Source: Streptomyces seoulensis (lineage in GTDB: Bacteria > Actinomycetota > Actinomycetes > Streptomycetales > Streptomycetaceae). From it: DNA of 64,000 nt. Made by a program: the position numbers and the translations under genes. Location of the stretch: positions 5,183,001-5,247,000 of the forward strand of contig NZ_AP025667.1 of NCBI RefSeq assembly GCF_022846655.1. Direction: 5' to 3'. This document shows positions 34,641 to 42,881 of this stretch, piece after piece (within the stretch, counting starts at the first letter, position 1; the number at the start of each line of letters is the position of its first letter). The notes beneath the pieces were generated by a model. It was given only the letters and a program-made list of their open reading frames with translations. It made no database searches and was not told the origin of the DNA.

Positions 34641-36509
34641 ATGAGACGACCCCTGCGTCCGGCCCGGCTGCTGCTGGCCGCGCTGCTGACGACCGCCGGG
34701 ATCACCACGTTCGCCACCCCGGCCGCGCACGCGGCGGGCGAGCCGGTCACGGCCTGGCTGACCACCACCGACGACTCCGCCGGACGGCACGTCGTGCGCG
34801 GTCTGGAGCCGCAGACGCCGTTCGCCTTCTCCGCCGGTACCGGTGGCGGCGGCGAGAACATCACCGTGGACGAGAACACCCGCTACCAGACGTTCACCGG
34901 CGGTGGAGCCTCCTTCACCGACACCGCCGCCTGGCTGATGAACAGCAGCGGCGCCCTGTCCCAGGCGACGCGGGACGCCACCATGCGCAAGCTGTTCTCG
35001 CCCACGGACGGCATCGGGCTGTCCTTCCTGCGCAACCCCATGGGCGCCTCCGACCTGGCCCGCTCCGGCTACACCTACGACGACGTGCCGGCCGGGCAGA
35101 GCGACCCCTCGCTGGCGAAGTTCTCCCTGGCCCGCGACCTCGCGGACGTCCTCCCGCTGACCCGGCAGGCCCGCCAGCTCAACCCGAACCTCACGGTGAT
35201 GGCGTCCCCGTGGACGGCCCCGGCATGGATGAAGGACAGCGGCTCCCTGAACGGCGGCTGGCTGAAGGCGGAGGACTACGGCGCCTACGCCTCGTACTTC
35301 GTCAAGTACCTCCAGGGGTGGCGTGATCAGGGCGTGCCCGTCTCGTACGTCACCGCGCAGAACGAGCCGACCTGCTGTTCGGGCTACCCGTCGATGAGCT
35401 GGAACGCGAGCGGCCTGGCCTACTTCACCAAGAGCGAGCTGCTGCCCAAGCTGCAGCAGGCCGGACTCTCCACCAAGGTCCTGGCGCACGACTGGAACTG
35501 GGACACCTACGACTCCTACGCCGCCCAGACCGTGGACGACGCGGCCGTGCGCAGTCACCCCAACTTCGGCGGCATCGCCTGGCACGGCTACGGCGGCGAC
35601 GTGAACAAGCAGACGGCCGTGCACAACCAGTACCCCGCGCTGGACGCCTTCGCCACCGAGCACTCCGGGGGCACCTGGATCGCGGACCAGCAGCGCGAGG
35701 ACCTTTCCGACATCATCGACTACACCCGCAACTGGGCGAAGTCGGTGACCAAGTGGTCCCTCGCGGTGGATCAGGACATGGGCCCGCACAACGGCGGCTG
35801 CGGCACCTGCACCGGCCTGGTCACCGTGCACAACGGTGACGGCCGCAGCGGGAGCGTGGACTACACCGTCGAGTACTACGACATGGGCCACCTCACCAAG
35901 TTCGTCCGCCCCGGCGCCCAGCGCATCGCCTCCACGGCGTCCGGTGCCGTGCCCAACGTCGCCTGGCGCAACCCGGACGGCAGCAAGGCGCTCATCGCGT
36001 ACAACGGCGCCACCTCGGCCAGGCAGATGACGATCAACTGGGGCTCGCAGCACGCCACGTACACGCTGCCCGCGCGCACCTCGGCCACCTTCACCTGGGC
36101 CGGCGGCCAGTCCGGCGACAGCTCCCGCACCGGGGCGTTCGCCGGGCTCGCGGGCAAGTGCCTGGACGTGGCGGGCGGTTCGAACGCCAACGGGACCGCG
36201 GTGCAGCTCTACGACTGCAACGGCAGCACCGCCCAGCAGTGGACGGTCGCGGCGGACGGCTCGGTCCGGGCCCTCGGCAAGTGCCTGGACGTGGTCTCGG
36301 CGTCGACGGCGGACGGCGCCAAGGTCCAGCTCTACGACTGCAACGGCACCGCGGCCCAGCGCTGGTCGTACAACACCGCCACCGGTGACGTGGTGAACAC
36401 CGCGGCGGACAAGTGCCTGGACGTGACGGACAACTCCTCGGCCAACGGGGCACGGGCCCAGATCTGGACGTGCACCGGGGCCGCCAACCAGAAGTGGACC
36501 CTGCGGTAG
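34641..36509 (+). CDS. Secreted glycoside hydrolase family 30 with ricin-type binding domain
   Basis: A 622-residue secreted enzyme: signal peptide to about 32 (TPAAHA), a GH30 barrel with acid/base Glu in TAQNEPTCC (E242) and nucleophile Glu in FATEHSGG (E340), then a beta-sandwich, and a C-terminal ricin-type (CBM13) module (about 498-622) with three GKCLDV repeats. Substrates in this family include glucosylceramide, beta-1,6-glucan and galactan; the exact one is uncertain. The ATG has GAAGGG upstream. It is paired divergently with a GH3 enzyme, suggesting joint use of a beta-glucan. Confidence 0.92.
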   Translation: MRRPLRPARLLLAALLTTAGITTFATPAAHAAGEPVTAWLTTTDDSAGRHVVRGLEPQTPFAFSAGTGGGGENITVDENTRYQTFTGGGASFTDTAAWLMNSSGALSQATRDATMRKLFSPTDGIGLSFLRNPMGASDLARSGYTYDDVPAGQSDPSLAKFSLARDLADVLPLTRQARQLNPNLTVMASPWTAPAWMKDSGSLNGGWLKAEDYGAYASYFVKYLQGWRDQGVPVSYVTAQNEPTCCSGYPSMSWNASGLAYFTKSELLPKLQQAGLSTKVLAHDWNWDTYDSYAAQTVDDAAVRSHPNFGGIAWHGYGGDVNKQTAVHNQYPALDAFATEHSGGTWIADQQREDLSDIIDYTRNWAKSVTKWSLAVDQDMGPHNGGCGTCTGLVTVHNGDGRSGSVDYTVEYYDMGHLTKFVRPGAQRIASTASGAVPNVAWRNPDGSKALIAYNGATSARQMTINWGSQHATYTLPARTSATFTWAGGQSGDSSRTGAFAGLAGKCLDVAGGSNANGTAVQLYDCNGSTAQQWTVAADGSVRALGKCLDVVSASTADGAKVQLYDCNGTAAQRWSYNTATGDVVNTAADKCLDVTDNSSANGARAQIWTCTGAANQKWTLR

Positions 36510-36578
36510 GGCGGCTCGGGTTTCCGGCGCGGGCGATGGTGGTACCCGCGCCGTACCGACTGTGACCGGGAGCCCGAG

Positions 36579-37187
36579 ATGACCACACCGCAGGATCTGC
36601 TGTTCGTCACGCTGGACGTGCCCGCCGACCGGCCCGTGGAACAGGGCGATCTGTCGCTGGCCCTGGCGGCGGCCGAGCTGCTCGATCTGCTCGCCGCCCA
36701 GGTGGTCACCCTGCGGGACGACCGGATCGTGCCCGTCTCGGAGCACCTCACCGGTGACCGTCTGCTGGACGGGGCCGGCGCGGCGCTGATCCGCACGGAG
36801 CCGTACGAGAGCGCCGAGGACTGGCTGTGGCGGCGGGGGGACGGGCTCTCCGCCGCCTACCGGGACGCGCTGGAGCACGCGGAGCCCTCGGGCTCCGGCC
36901 TGCGGCGGTTGTTCCGTCGCGCCGACCGTTCGGTGGACCGGATGGACTCCGACGCCCGGCGGCACGCGGCCGGGCGGTGGGCCGGGCACGAGCCGCTCCT
37001 GGCGGGCCTCGCCGCCGCCCTCGGCATCGAGGACACCGGGCACGAGGGCGCGGCCGAGAGCGTCAAGGACGACCGGGTGGCGGTCGTCCTCGCCTCACTG
37101 GGCGAGGCACTGACCGAACTGGAGGCGGTACGGCAGCGGCGGCGGATCGAGGAGGACGCCTTCGACAACGTCTGGCGCGCCCCCTGA
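36579..37187 (+). CDS. GPP34 (GOLPH3-like) family protein
   Basis: A 202-residue homologue of Golgi phosphoprotein 3, a family that binds phosphoinositide-like lipids in eukaryotes and is common, with unknown role, in Streptomyces. The sequence MTTPQDLLFVTLDVPADRPVEQGDLSLALAAAELLDL and the C-terminal DDRVAVVLASLGEALTEL fit. There is no membrane segment. It lies 69 bases after the GH30 gene and is convergent with cimA. Confidence 0.85.
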   Translation: MTTPQDLLFVTLDVPADRPVEQGDLSLALAAAELLDLLAAQVVTLRDDRIVPVSEHLTGDRLLDGAGAALIRTEPYESAEDWLWRRGDGLSAAYRDALEHAEPSGSGLRRLFRRADRSVDRMDSDARRHAAGRWAGHEPLLAGLAAALGIEDTGHEGAAESVKDDRVAVVLASLGEALTELEAVRQRRRIEEDAFDNVWRAP

Positions 37188-37221
37188 TCCGCCCCGCCGT
37201 GCCCGCTATCCCGCTATCCCG

Positions 37222-38826
37222 CTACTCGGCCGGCTCGACGCCCGCGCGCAGCAGCCCGTAGGTGAGGGCGTCCTCCAGGGCCTGCCAGGAGGCGGCGATG
37301 ACGTTCTCCCCGACGCCGACCGTGGACCACTCCCCCGCGCCGTCACTGGTGGAGATCAGCACACGGGTGATGGAGCGGGTGCCGTGCTTGCCCTCCAGGA
37401 TGCGGACCTTGTAGTCCACCAGCTCCAGCTTGGCGAGCTGCGGGTAGATCTTCTCCAGGGCCACCCGCAGCGCCTGGTCGAGGGCGTTGACCGGGCCGTT
37501 GCCCTCGGCGGTGGCGACGATCCGCTCGCCCTTGGCCCACAGCTTCACCGTGGCCTCGTTGGCGTGGGTGCCGTCGGGGCGGTCCTCCACGATGGCCCGC
37601 CAGGACTCGACCTCGAAGTACTTCAGCGGCGCGCCCTGGGCCTCGGCACGCAGCAGCAGCTCGAAGGAGGCGTCGGCGGCCTCGTACGTGTAGCCCTTCA
37701 GCTCGCGTTCCTTGACGCGCTCGACGACCCGGCCGACCAGGGCGCGGTCGCCGCCGAGGTCGACGCCGAGTTCCCGGCCCTTCAGCTCGATGGAGGCGCG
37801 GCCGGCCATGTCGGAGACCAGCATCCGCATGGTGTTGCCGACCCGCTCGGGGTCGATGTGCTGGTACAGGTCCGGGTCGACCTTGATCGCGGAGGCGTGC
37901 AGGCCGGCCTTGTGGGCGAAGGCGGAGACACCGACGTAGGGCTGGTGGGTGGAGGGCGTGAGGTTGACGACCTCGGCGATGGCGTGCGAGATCCGGGTCG
38001 TCTCGCGCAGGTGTCCGTCGGGGAGGACCTTCTTGCCGTACTTCAGCTCCAGCGCGGCCACCACCGGGAACAGGTTGGCGTTGCCGACGCGCTCGCCGTA
38101 GCCGTTGGCCGTGCACTGGACGTGGGTGGCGCCCGCGTCGACGGCGGCGAGGGTGTTGGCGACGGCGCAGCCGGTGTCGTCCTGGGCGTGGATGCCGAGC
38201 CGGGCGCCGGTGTCGGCGAGGACGGTGCCGACGACGGCGCTGATCTGCGCCGGGAGCATCCCGCCGTTGGTGTCGCACAGGACGACCACGTCGGCGCCGG
38301 CCTCGGCGGCGGTGCGCACGACGGCCTTGGCGTACTCGGGGTTGGCGCGGTAGCCGTCGAAGAAGTGCTCGCAGTCGACGAAGACCCGGCGGCCCTCGGC
38401 GCGCAGATGGGCGACGGTGTCCCGGATCATCTCCAGGTTCTCGTCGAGCGTGGTGCGCAGCGCCAGCTCCACATGCCGGTCGTGGGCCTTGGCGACCAGC
38501 GTGATGACGGGGGCGCCGGACTCCAGCAGCGCTCTGACCTGCGGATCGTCGGCGGCTTTGGCGCCGGGGCGGCGGGTGGCGCCGAAGGCGACGAGCGTCG
38601 CGTGCTTCAGGCGCAGCTCCTCGCGGGCGCGGGCGAAGAACTCGGTGTCGCGCGGGTTGGCGCCGGGCCAGCCGCCCTCGATGAAGCCCACGCCGAAGTC
38701 GTCCAGGTGCCGTGCGATGGCCAGTTTGTCCGCGACGGTGAGGTTGATGCCCTCGCGCTGCGCGCCGTCGCGCAGCGTGGTGTCGAAGACGTGGAACGAA
38801 TCGTCGAGCTCGCTGGTTGCGGTCAT
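37222..38826 (-). CDS. cimA: (R)-citramalate synthase
   Basis: A 534-residue DRE-TIM metallolyase that joins pyruvate and acetyl-CoA to citramalate, a threonine-independent route to isoleucine. TLRDGAQREGINL is the DRE signature and HAQDDTGCAVANTLAAVDAGA the metal region; a LeuA-type allosteric domain ends the protein. It resembles 2-isopropylmalate synthase, but the length and REGINL segment fit CimA. The start is ATG 38826 with AGGAG. An unusual leader with a terminator lies upstream. Confidence 0.88.
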   Translation of the reverse strand: MTATSELDDSFHVFDTTLRDGAQREGINLTVADKLAIARHLDDFGVGFIEGGWPGANPRDTEFFARAREELRLKHATLVAFGATRRPGAKAADDPQVRALLESGAPVITLVAKAHDRHVELALRTTLDENLEMIRDTVAHLRAEGRRVFVDCEHFFDGYRANPEYAKAVVRTAAEAGADVVVLCDTNGGMLPAQISAVVGTVLADTGARLGIHAQDDTGCAVANTLAAVDAGATHVQCTANGYGERVGNANLFPVVAALELKYGKKVLPDGHLRETTRISHAIAEVVNLTPSTHQPYVGVSAFAHKAGLHASAIKVDPDLYQHIDPERVGNTMRMLVSDMAGRASIELKGRELGVDLGGDRALVGRVVERVKERELKGYTYEAADASFELLLRAEAQGAPLKYFEVESWRAIVEDRPDGTHANEATVKLWAKGERIVATAEGNGPVNALDQALRVALEKIYPQLAKLELVDYKVRILEGKHGTRSITRVLISTSDGAGEWSTVGVGENVIAASWQALEDALTYGLLRAGVEPAE

Positions 38827-38929
38827 GGTCTGAAGGCTCCTGTTGTGAATGTCGGTCTTACCGGAAATGACCGGCTCCACCGTTCCCCCCATGGTCCCTC
38901 GCGCTCCGCGTCCGGCTGCGGTTGGGCCG

Positions 38930-39118
38930 GAAAACGAAAAAACCCCTCGCGGGTGCGAGAGGTCTGCGCGCGGGTCGAGGACGACGGTGCCACCCGCATG
39001 TGGTCGTGCGAGGTGGTCACTGCGGACCGGCGCGCCTGCTGCCCATAATCATGGTGAGCGAGAGCACGTGGGCAGTCTGGCACAGGACGCCCGCCGTCCC
39101 ACGGGGTGTCTCACCATG
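38930..39118 (-). promoter_or_regulatory. T-box-like leader RNA with intrinsic terminator before cimA
   Basis: Read on the minus strand, a structured 5' region has arms GGTGAG/CTCACC and CGTGGG/CCCACG (39053-39115). It is followed by the antiterminator-like element GCGGG-TGGCACC-GTCG with closing CGAC-CCGC (about 38970-38997), a 7-base bulge as in T-box RNAs. A terminator CCTCTCGC-ACCC-GCGAGGGG followed by TTTTTT (38937-38962) comes next. The antiterminator and terminator arms do not obviously overlap, so the switching mechanism is not proven. Leader-dependent control by an amino acid tRNA is an inference. Confidence 0.5.
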
Positions 39119-39138
39119 CGGGCCGCACTGTCCACGAA

Positions 39139-39166
39139 GGACCGCCCCGGAGCCCCGGAGCGGTCC
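39139..39166 (-). terminator. Terminator after ilvE
   Basis: GGACCGCCCCGG pairs with CCGGAGCGGTCC around a 4-base loop (one mismatch), just beyond the ilvE stop. Confidence 0.75.
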
Positions 39167-39179
39167 CACGTACGGGTGA

Positions 39180-40268
39180 CTAGCCGATCCGGTGCATCCA
39201 GCCGTGCTTGTCCTCGGTGTCGCCGCGCTGGATGTCCAGCAGGGCGCGGCGCAGGCGCAGGGTGACCTCGCCGGGCTCGCCGCCGCTCTGCTTCCACTCG
39301 GCGCCGGTCCGCTTGACGGTGCCGACCGGGGTGATCACGGCGGCGGTGCCGCAGGCGAAGACCTCGGTGAGGGTGCCGTTCTCCGCGTCGCGCTGCCACT
39401 GGTCGACCGAGATCCGGCCCTCCTCGGCCTCGTAGCCCAGGTCGCGGGCGACGGCCAGCAGGGAGTCACGGGTGACGCCCTCCAGGATGGAGCCGGTCAG
39501 GGTGGGGGTGACGATCTTGTCCCCGTAGACGAAGCACAGGTTCATGCCGCCCAGTTCCTCGACCCACTTGTGCTCGACGGCGTCGAGGTAGCAGACCTGG
39601 TCGCAGCCCTTGGTGGCGGCCTCGGCCTGGGCGAGCAGGGAGGCCGCGTAGTTGCCGCCGGTCTTGGCGTCGCCCATGCCGCCGGGGACGGCGCGGACGC
39701 GGTCCTCGGAGACCCAGATCGACACCGGCTTCACGCCGCCCTGGAAGTAGGCGCCGGCCGGGGAGGCGATGACGATGAAGAGGTATTCGTTGGACGGCTT
39801 CACGCCGAGGCCGACCTCGGTACCGATCATGAAGGGGCGCAGGTAGAGGGAGTCCTCGCCGCCGTGCCCCGGCACCCAGTCCTGGTCTTGGGCGATCAGC
39901 GCGTCGCACGCCTCGATGAACGTCTCGACCGGCAGCTCGGGCATGCCCAGGCGGTGCGCGGAGCGCTGGAAGCGCAGGGCGTTCTGCTCGGGACGGAAGG
40001 TGGCGACCGTGCCGTCGGGCTGCCGGTACGCCTTCAGGCCCTCGAAGATCTCCTGCGCGTAGTGCAGGACGTTGGTGGCCGGGTCGAGAGGGATCGGCGC
40101 GTACGGGACGAGCTGGCCGTCGTGCCAGCCGCGGCCCTCGGTCCACTTGATCGTCACCATGTGGTCGGTGAAGCGGCGGCCGAAGCCGGGGCTGGTCAGG
40201 ATCGCCTCGCGCTCCGCGGCGGCGAGCGGATGGGCGGAGGGCTTGAGCTCGATCGTGGGCGTCGTCAT
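39180..40268 (-). CDS. ilvE: Branched-chain amino acid aminotransferase
   Basis: A 362-residue PLP enzyme (fold type IV) that makes or degrades leucine, isoleucine and valine. The PLP lysine lies in GDAKTGGNYAAS, and the catalytic region includes EELGGMNLCFVY and TEVFACGTAAVITPVG. The start is ATG 40268, with AAGGA ahead. It lies between leuB and cimA in a branched-chain cluster; all are on the minus strand but separated by terminators. Confidence 0.95.
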   Translation of the reverse strand: MTTPTIELKPSAHPLAAAEREAILTSPGFGRRFTDHMVTIKWTEGRGWHDGQLVPYAPIPLDPATNVLHYAQEIFEGLKAYRQPDGTVATFRPEQNALRFQRSAHRLGMPELPVETFIEACDALIAQDQDWVPGHGGEDSLYLRPFMIGTEVGLGVKPSNEYLFIVIASPAGAYFQGGVKPVSIWVSEDRVRAVPGGMGDAKTGGNYAASLLAQAEAATKGCDQVCYLDAVEHKWVEELGGMNLCFVYGDKIVTPTLTGSILEGVTRDSLLAVARDLGYEAEEGRISVDQWQRDAENGTLTEVFACGTAAVITPVGTVKRTGAEWKQSGGEPGEVTLRLRRALLDIQRGDTEDKHGWMHRIG

Positions 40269-40583
40269 GGGCGGCAGTCCTTCTCTTCCTGGCGTGGGAC
40301 GGGCGGCTCGGCCTCTCGGCCGGGTTACCGGGGTCACCCCCGGCCGAGCGCGGCACCGGTGGTGGCGGGCCGCGCTCACGCCGTCCGCACGACCGGTGGC
40401 CGGTGTGCGGTCGTCGGGCATTCCCTCATACCGCGGCTCCGCGTTCGATTATCGCGCGGCGGAGGCGCCGGAAGGAATCGGGGTGAATACGGCCCAGGGG
40501 TCGATGGTGGCACCCGGCACGGGCACAGCAAAGGGCCGCCGGGCGCCTGAGGCGACCCGGCGGCCCTTGCGGGGCCTCGCGGG
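40269..40583. other. Gap between leuB and ilvE
   Basis: 315 bases without a gene. It contains the leuB terminator near its right-hand end and the ilvE promoter region. No leader peptide or structured leader is obvious before ilvE. Confidence 0.5.
40531..40568 (-). terminator. Terminator after leuB
   Basis: AAGGGCCGCCGGG with its 13-bp complement and a 12-base loop, followed by TTTGC on the minus strand, within 16 bases of the leuB stop. Confidence 0.82.
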
Positions 40584-41627
40584 TCAGCCGGTTACTCGTA
40601 CGACGAGCGCGTCGCCGATCTCGGCGGTGGTGCGGGGCGGTAGGCCCGCGCGCTCGGTGAGGTCGGCGGCGACGGCCGCGTCCACCCGGTCGGCCTCCGC
40701 CTCGTGCCCGAGGTGGCGCAGCAGCAGGGCCACGGAGAGGACCGTGGCGGTGGGGTCGGCCTTGCCCTGTCCGGCGATGTCCGGGGCCGAGCCGTGGACC
40801 GGCTCGAACATGGACGGGTACGCGCGCGTCGGGTTGATGTTGCCCGAGGCGGCGACGCCGATGCCGCCGGAGACGGCCGCGGCGAGGTCGGTGATGATGT
40901 CGCCGAAGAGGTTGTCGGTGACGATCACGTCGAAGCGCTCGGGCTGGGTGACCAGGTAGATGGTGGCCGCGTCGACGTGGATGTACTCGGTGGTGACCTC
41001 GGGGAACTCCTCGGCCACCTTGTGGAAGATGTTGGTCCACAGGTGCCCGGCGAAGGTGAGCACGTTGTTCTTGTGGACCAGGGTCAGCTTCTTGCGCGGG
41101 CGGGCCTGGGCGCGGGCGAAGGCGTCGCGGACGACGCGCTCGACACCGAAGGCGGTGTTGACGGAGACCTCGGTGGCGACCTCGTGCTCGGTGCCGGTGC
41201 GGATGCTGCCGCCGTTGCCCGTGTAGGGGCCCTCGGTGCCCTCGCGGACCACGATGAAGTCGATCTCCGGCTGGCCGGCGAGCGGGGTGGCGACGCCGGG
41301 GAGCAGCTTGGAGGGGCGCAGGTTCACGTGGTGGTCGAAGGCGAAGCGGAGCTTGAGGAGGAAGCCGCGCTCCAGGACGCCGGACGGCACCGACGGGTCG
41401 CCGATGGCGCCGAGCAGGATGGCGTCGTGGGCCTTGAGGGCGTCGAGGTCGGCGTCGGTGAGGGTCTCACCGGTGGCGCGATAGCGCCGGGCGCCGAAGT
41501 CGTACTCCTTGGTCTCCAGCTTCACGTCCTGCGGCAGGACGGCGGAGAGGACCTTGAGACCCTCGGCCACGACCTCCTGGCCGATGCCGTCACCAGGGAT
41601 CACTGCGAGATCGATGCTGCGAGACAT
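40584..41627 (-). CDS. leuB: 3-isopropylmalate dehydrogenase
   Basis: A 347-residue enzyme that oxidises 3-isopropylmalate in leucine synthesis. It has the conserved [48 protein letters not shown] block of the isocitrate/isopropylmalate dehydrogenase family. The start is ATG 41627 ([19 protein letters not shown]). It is monocistronic, with terminator evidence on its downstream side. Confidence 0.95.
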   Translation of the reverse strand: MSRSIDLAVIPGDGIGQEVVAEGLKVLSAVLPQDVKLETKEYDFGARRYRATGETLTDADLDALKAHDAILLGAIGDPSVPSGVLERGFLLKLRFAFDHHVNLRPSKLLPGVATPLAGQPEIDFIVVREGTEGPYTGNGGSIRTGTEHEVATEVSVNTAFGVERVVRDAFARAQARPRKKLTLVHKNNVLTFAGHLWTNIFHKVAEEFPEVTTEYIHVDAATIYLVTQPERFDVIVTDNLFGDIITDLAAAVSGGIGVAASGNINPTRAYPSMFEPVHGSAPDIAGQGKADPTATVLSVALLLRHLGHEAEADRVDAAVAADLTERAGLPPRTTAEIGDALVVRVTG

Positions 41628-41711
41628 GTTCGGCACCCTACTCCGCGTCCCACGGGATGACACGGACCGTCCGCGATGCGGACAGCGGACGGTCCGGACA
41701 CGCCATTCGGC

Positions 41712-41843
41712 TCAGTGGCCGGTCTCGCCGCCGTTGTCCCGGCGGTCGAGGGCGCGCTGGAGAGCGGCCGCGGCCTTGGCGCGGTCGGTCTCGTCGGAGC
41801 GGGAGGTGTGGCGGACGCGGCGGCGGACGGTCGTCTCGGCCAT
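41712..41843 (-). CDS. Small basic protein, unknown
   Basis: A 43-residue protein starting at ATG 41843 with AAGGAG upstream. The sequence is a basic, Arg-rich half (MAETTVRRRVRHTSRSDETDR) followed by a helical, acidic half. It has the good ribosome site and codon bias of a real gene. I know of no assigned function; it is of a size often seen among conserved Streptomyces micro-proteins. Confidence 0.65.
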   Translation of the reverse strand: MAETTVRRRVRHTSRSDETDRAKAAAALQRALDRRDNGGETGH

Positions 41844-42094
41844 GGGAAATCGACTCCTTCGACAGAGTGGTTGCACGGCAGCGATGAGCTGTGAGACGCC
41901 GGAAAGGGCGGAGAGCGCACGCCGCAGGGGTTGCCTGCGCGGGGCGCGGCTCACGACCGCCATTCGCTGGATGGAGCGATTCGTTCGGCTCATCCCAAGC
42001 TAAGGGAACGAGCCGCGCCTGTCTGCACGATTACTCGGACTTCCTACTATCTGAGACGGCGAGCCGACTGACCTGCGCTTTCACCCGAGCGTCC

Positions 42095-42796
42095 TCAGCC
42101 GATGACGAAGGGCACCCGGTCGGCCAGGTTCCCGAGCAGGGTCCGCTCGCCGGGCGTCGGGGCGCGGCGGCCGGTGCCGAGGAGGAGGGCGTCCGTGTCG
42201 GACAGCGCGGCGGGGAACGGCGTCCCGGTGATCCGCTCCAGCAGGGCGCGGGCCGCGGCCAGGGTCCCGGACGGCGGGGCCGGGGCGTCCGGCAGGTGGG
42301 CGATCAGGTCCAGGTGATGGAGGGTCCACTCCAGGACGTACGCCGAGAGGTAGTCGGACGCGGTGAGGACCTCGTCCTGGGTGGCGACCCGGGCGGCGGG
42401 GTCGGCGAGCCGGGCCGCGCGGCCGGCGGCGGAGCCCACGTCGTCGAGGTGCAACTTGAGCAGGGCGGGGTCCTCGTAGGCCGCCGCCAGCCGGACGGTC
42501 AGGGCGTCCAGGGGGTCCTCGCCCGTGGGCGGGGTGTGGGTGACGGTCCAGTAGGTCGCCGCGTCGCGGGTCGGTTCGGTGCCCGCGGGGGTGACGAGGG
42601 TGATCAGGACGTCCTGGGCGTCGATGACGAGGTGGCACACCAGGTCCCGTACGAGCCAGCCGGCGCACCCGGAGGGCCGGCCGAGGTCCTCGTCGGCGAG
42701 GCCCGCCACCGCCTGCCGCAGGGCCGACCAGGAGAGGGAGAAGCCGTCCGTGCCGCCTGTGCCGCCCGTGCCGCCCGTGCCGCCCGTGCCGTCCAT
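42095..42796 (-). CDS. Maleylpyruvate isomerase-like (MDMPI/DinB-type) mycothiol-dependent protein
   Basis: A 233-residue member of the actinobacterial MDMPI_N family, a four-helix bundle in enzymes that use mycothiol. Signatures are the start of the bundle (WSALRQAVAGLADEDLGRPSGCAGWLVRDLVCHLV) and EWTLHHLDLIAHLP, with His residues that can bind metal. The N-terminal run of GGT repeats is unusual and encoded by a 9-bp DNA repeat. Substrate unknown. Confidence 0.82.
   Translation of the reverse strand: MDGTGGTGGTGGTGGTDGFSLSWSALRQAVAGLADEDLGRPSGCAGWLVRDLVCHLVIDAQDVLITLVTPAGTEPTRDAATYWTVTHTPPTGEDPLDALTVRLAAAYEDPALLKLHLDDVGSAAGRAARLADPAARVATQDEVLTASDYLSAYVLEWTLHHLDLIAHLPDAPAPPSGTLAAARALLERITGTPFPAALSDTDALLLGTGRRAPTPGERTLLGNLADRVPFVIG
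42744..42796 (-). repeat. 9-bp tandem repeat coding GGT units
   Basis: Four to five copies of a GTGCCGCCC-type unit, at the N-terminus of the MDMPI-type protein. Copy number may vary between strains. Confidence 0.75.
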
Positions 42797-42881
42797 GGGC
42801 CGACGCTAGCAGCGGCCGGAGAACACGGCGGCCCGGCGAGCCTGTTCAGGGCAGGCTCGCCGGGCCGGATCGTGAGGGCTG

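Noticed and set aside
39022..39057. Possible cimA leader peptide MIMGSRRAGPQ
   Set aside because: A start and stop frame exists, but it has only one branched-chain codon (Ile) and no clear ribosome site. Too weak to call, unlike the ilvB leader.
38823..39083. Open frame of 86 codons crossing the cimA leader
   Set aside because: It crosses the terminator and the T-box-like element and has no support. The structured RNA reading is preferred.
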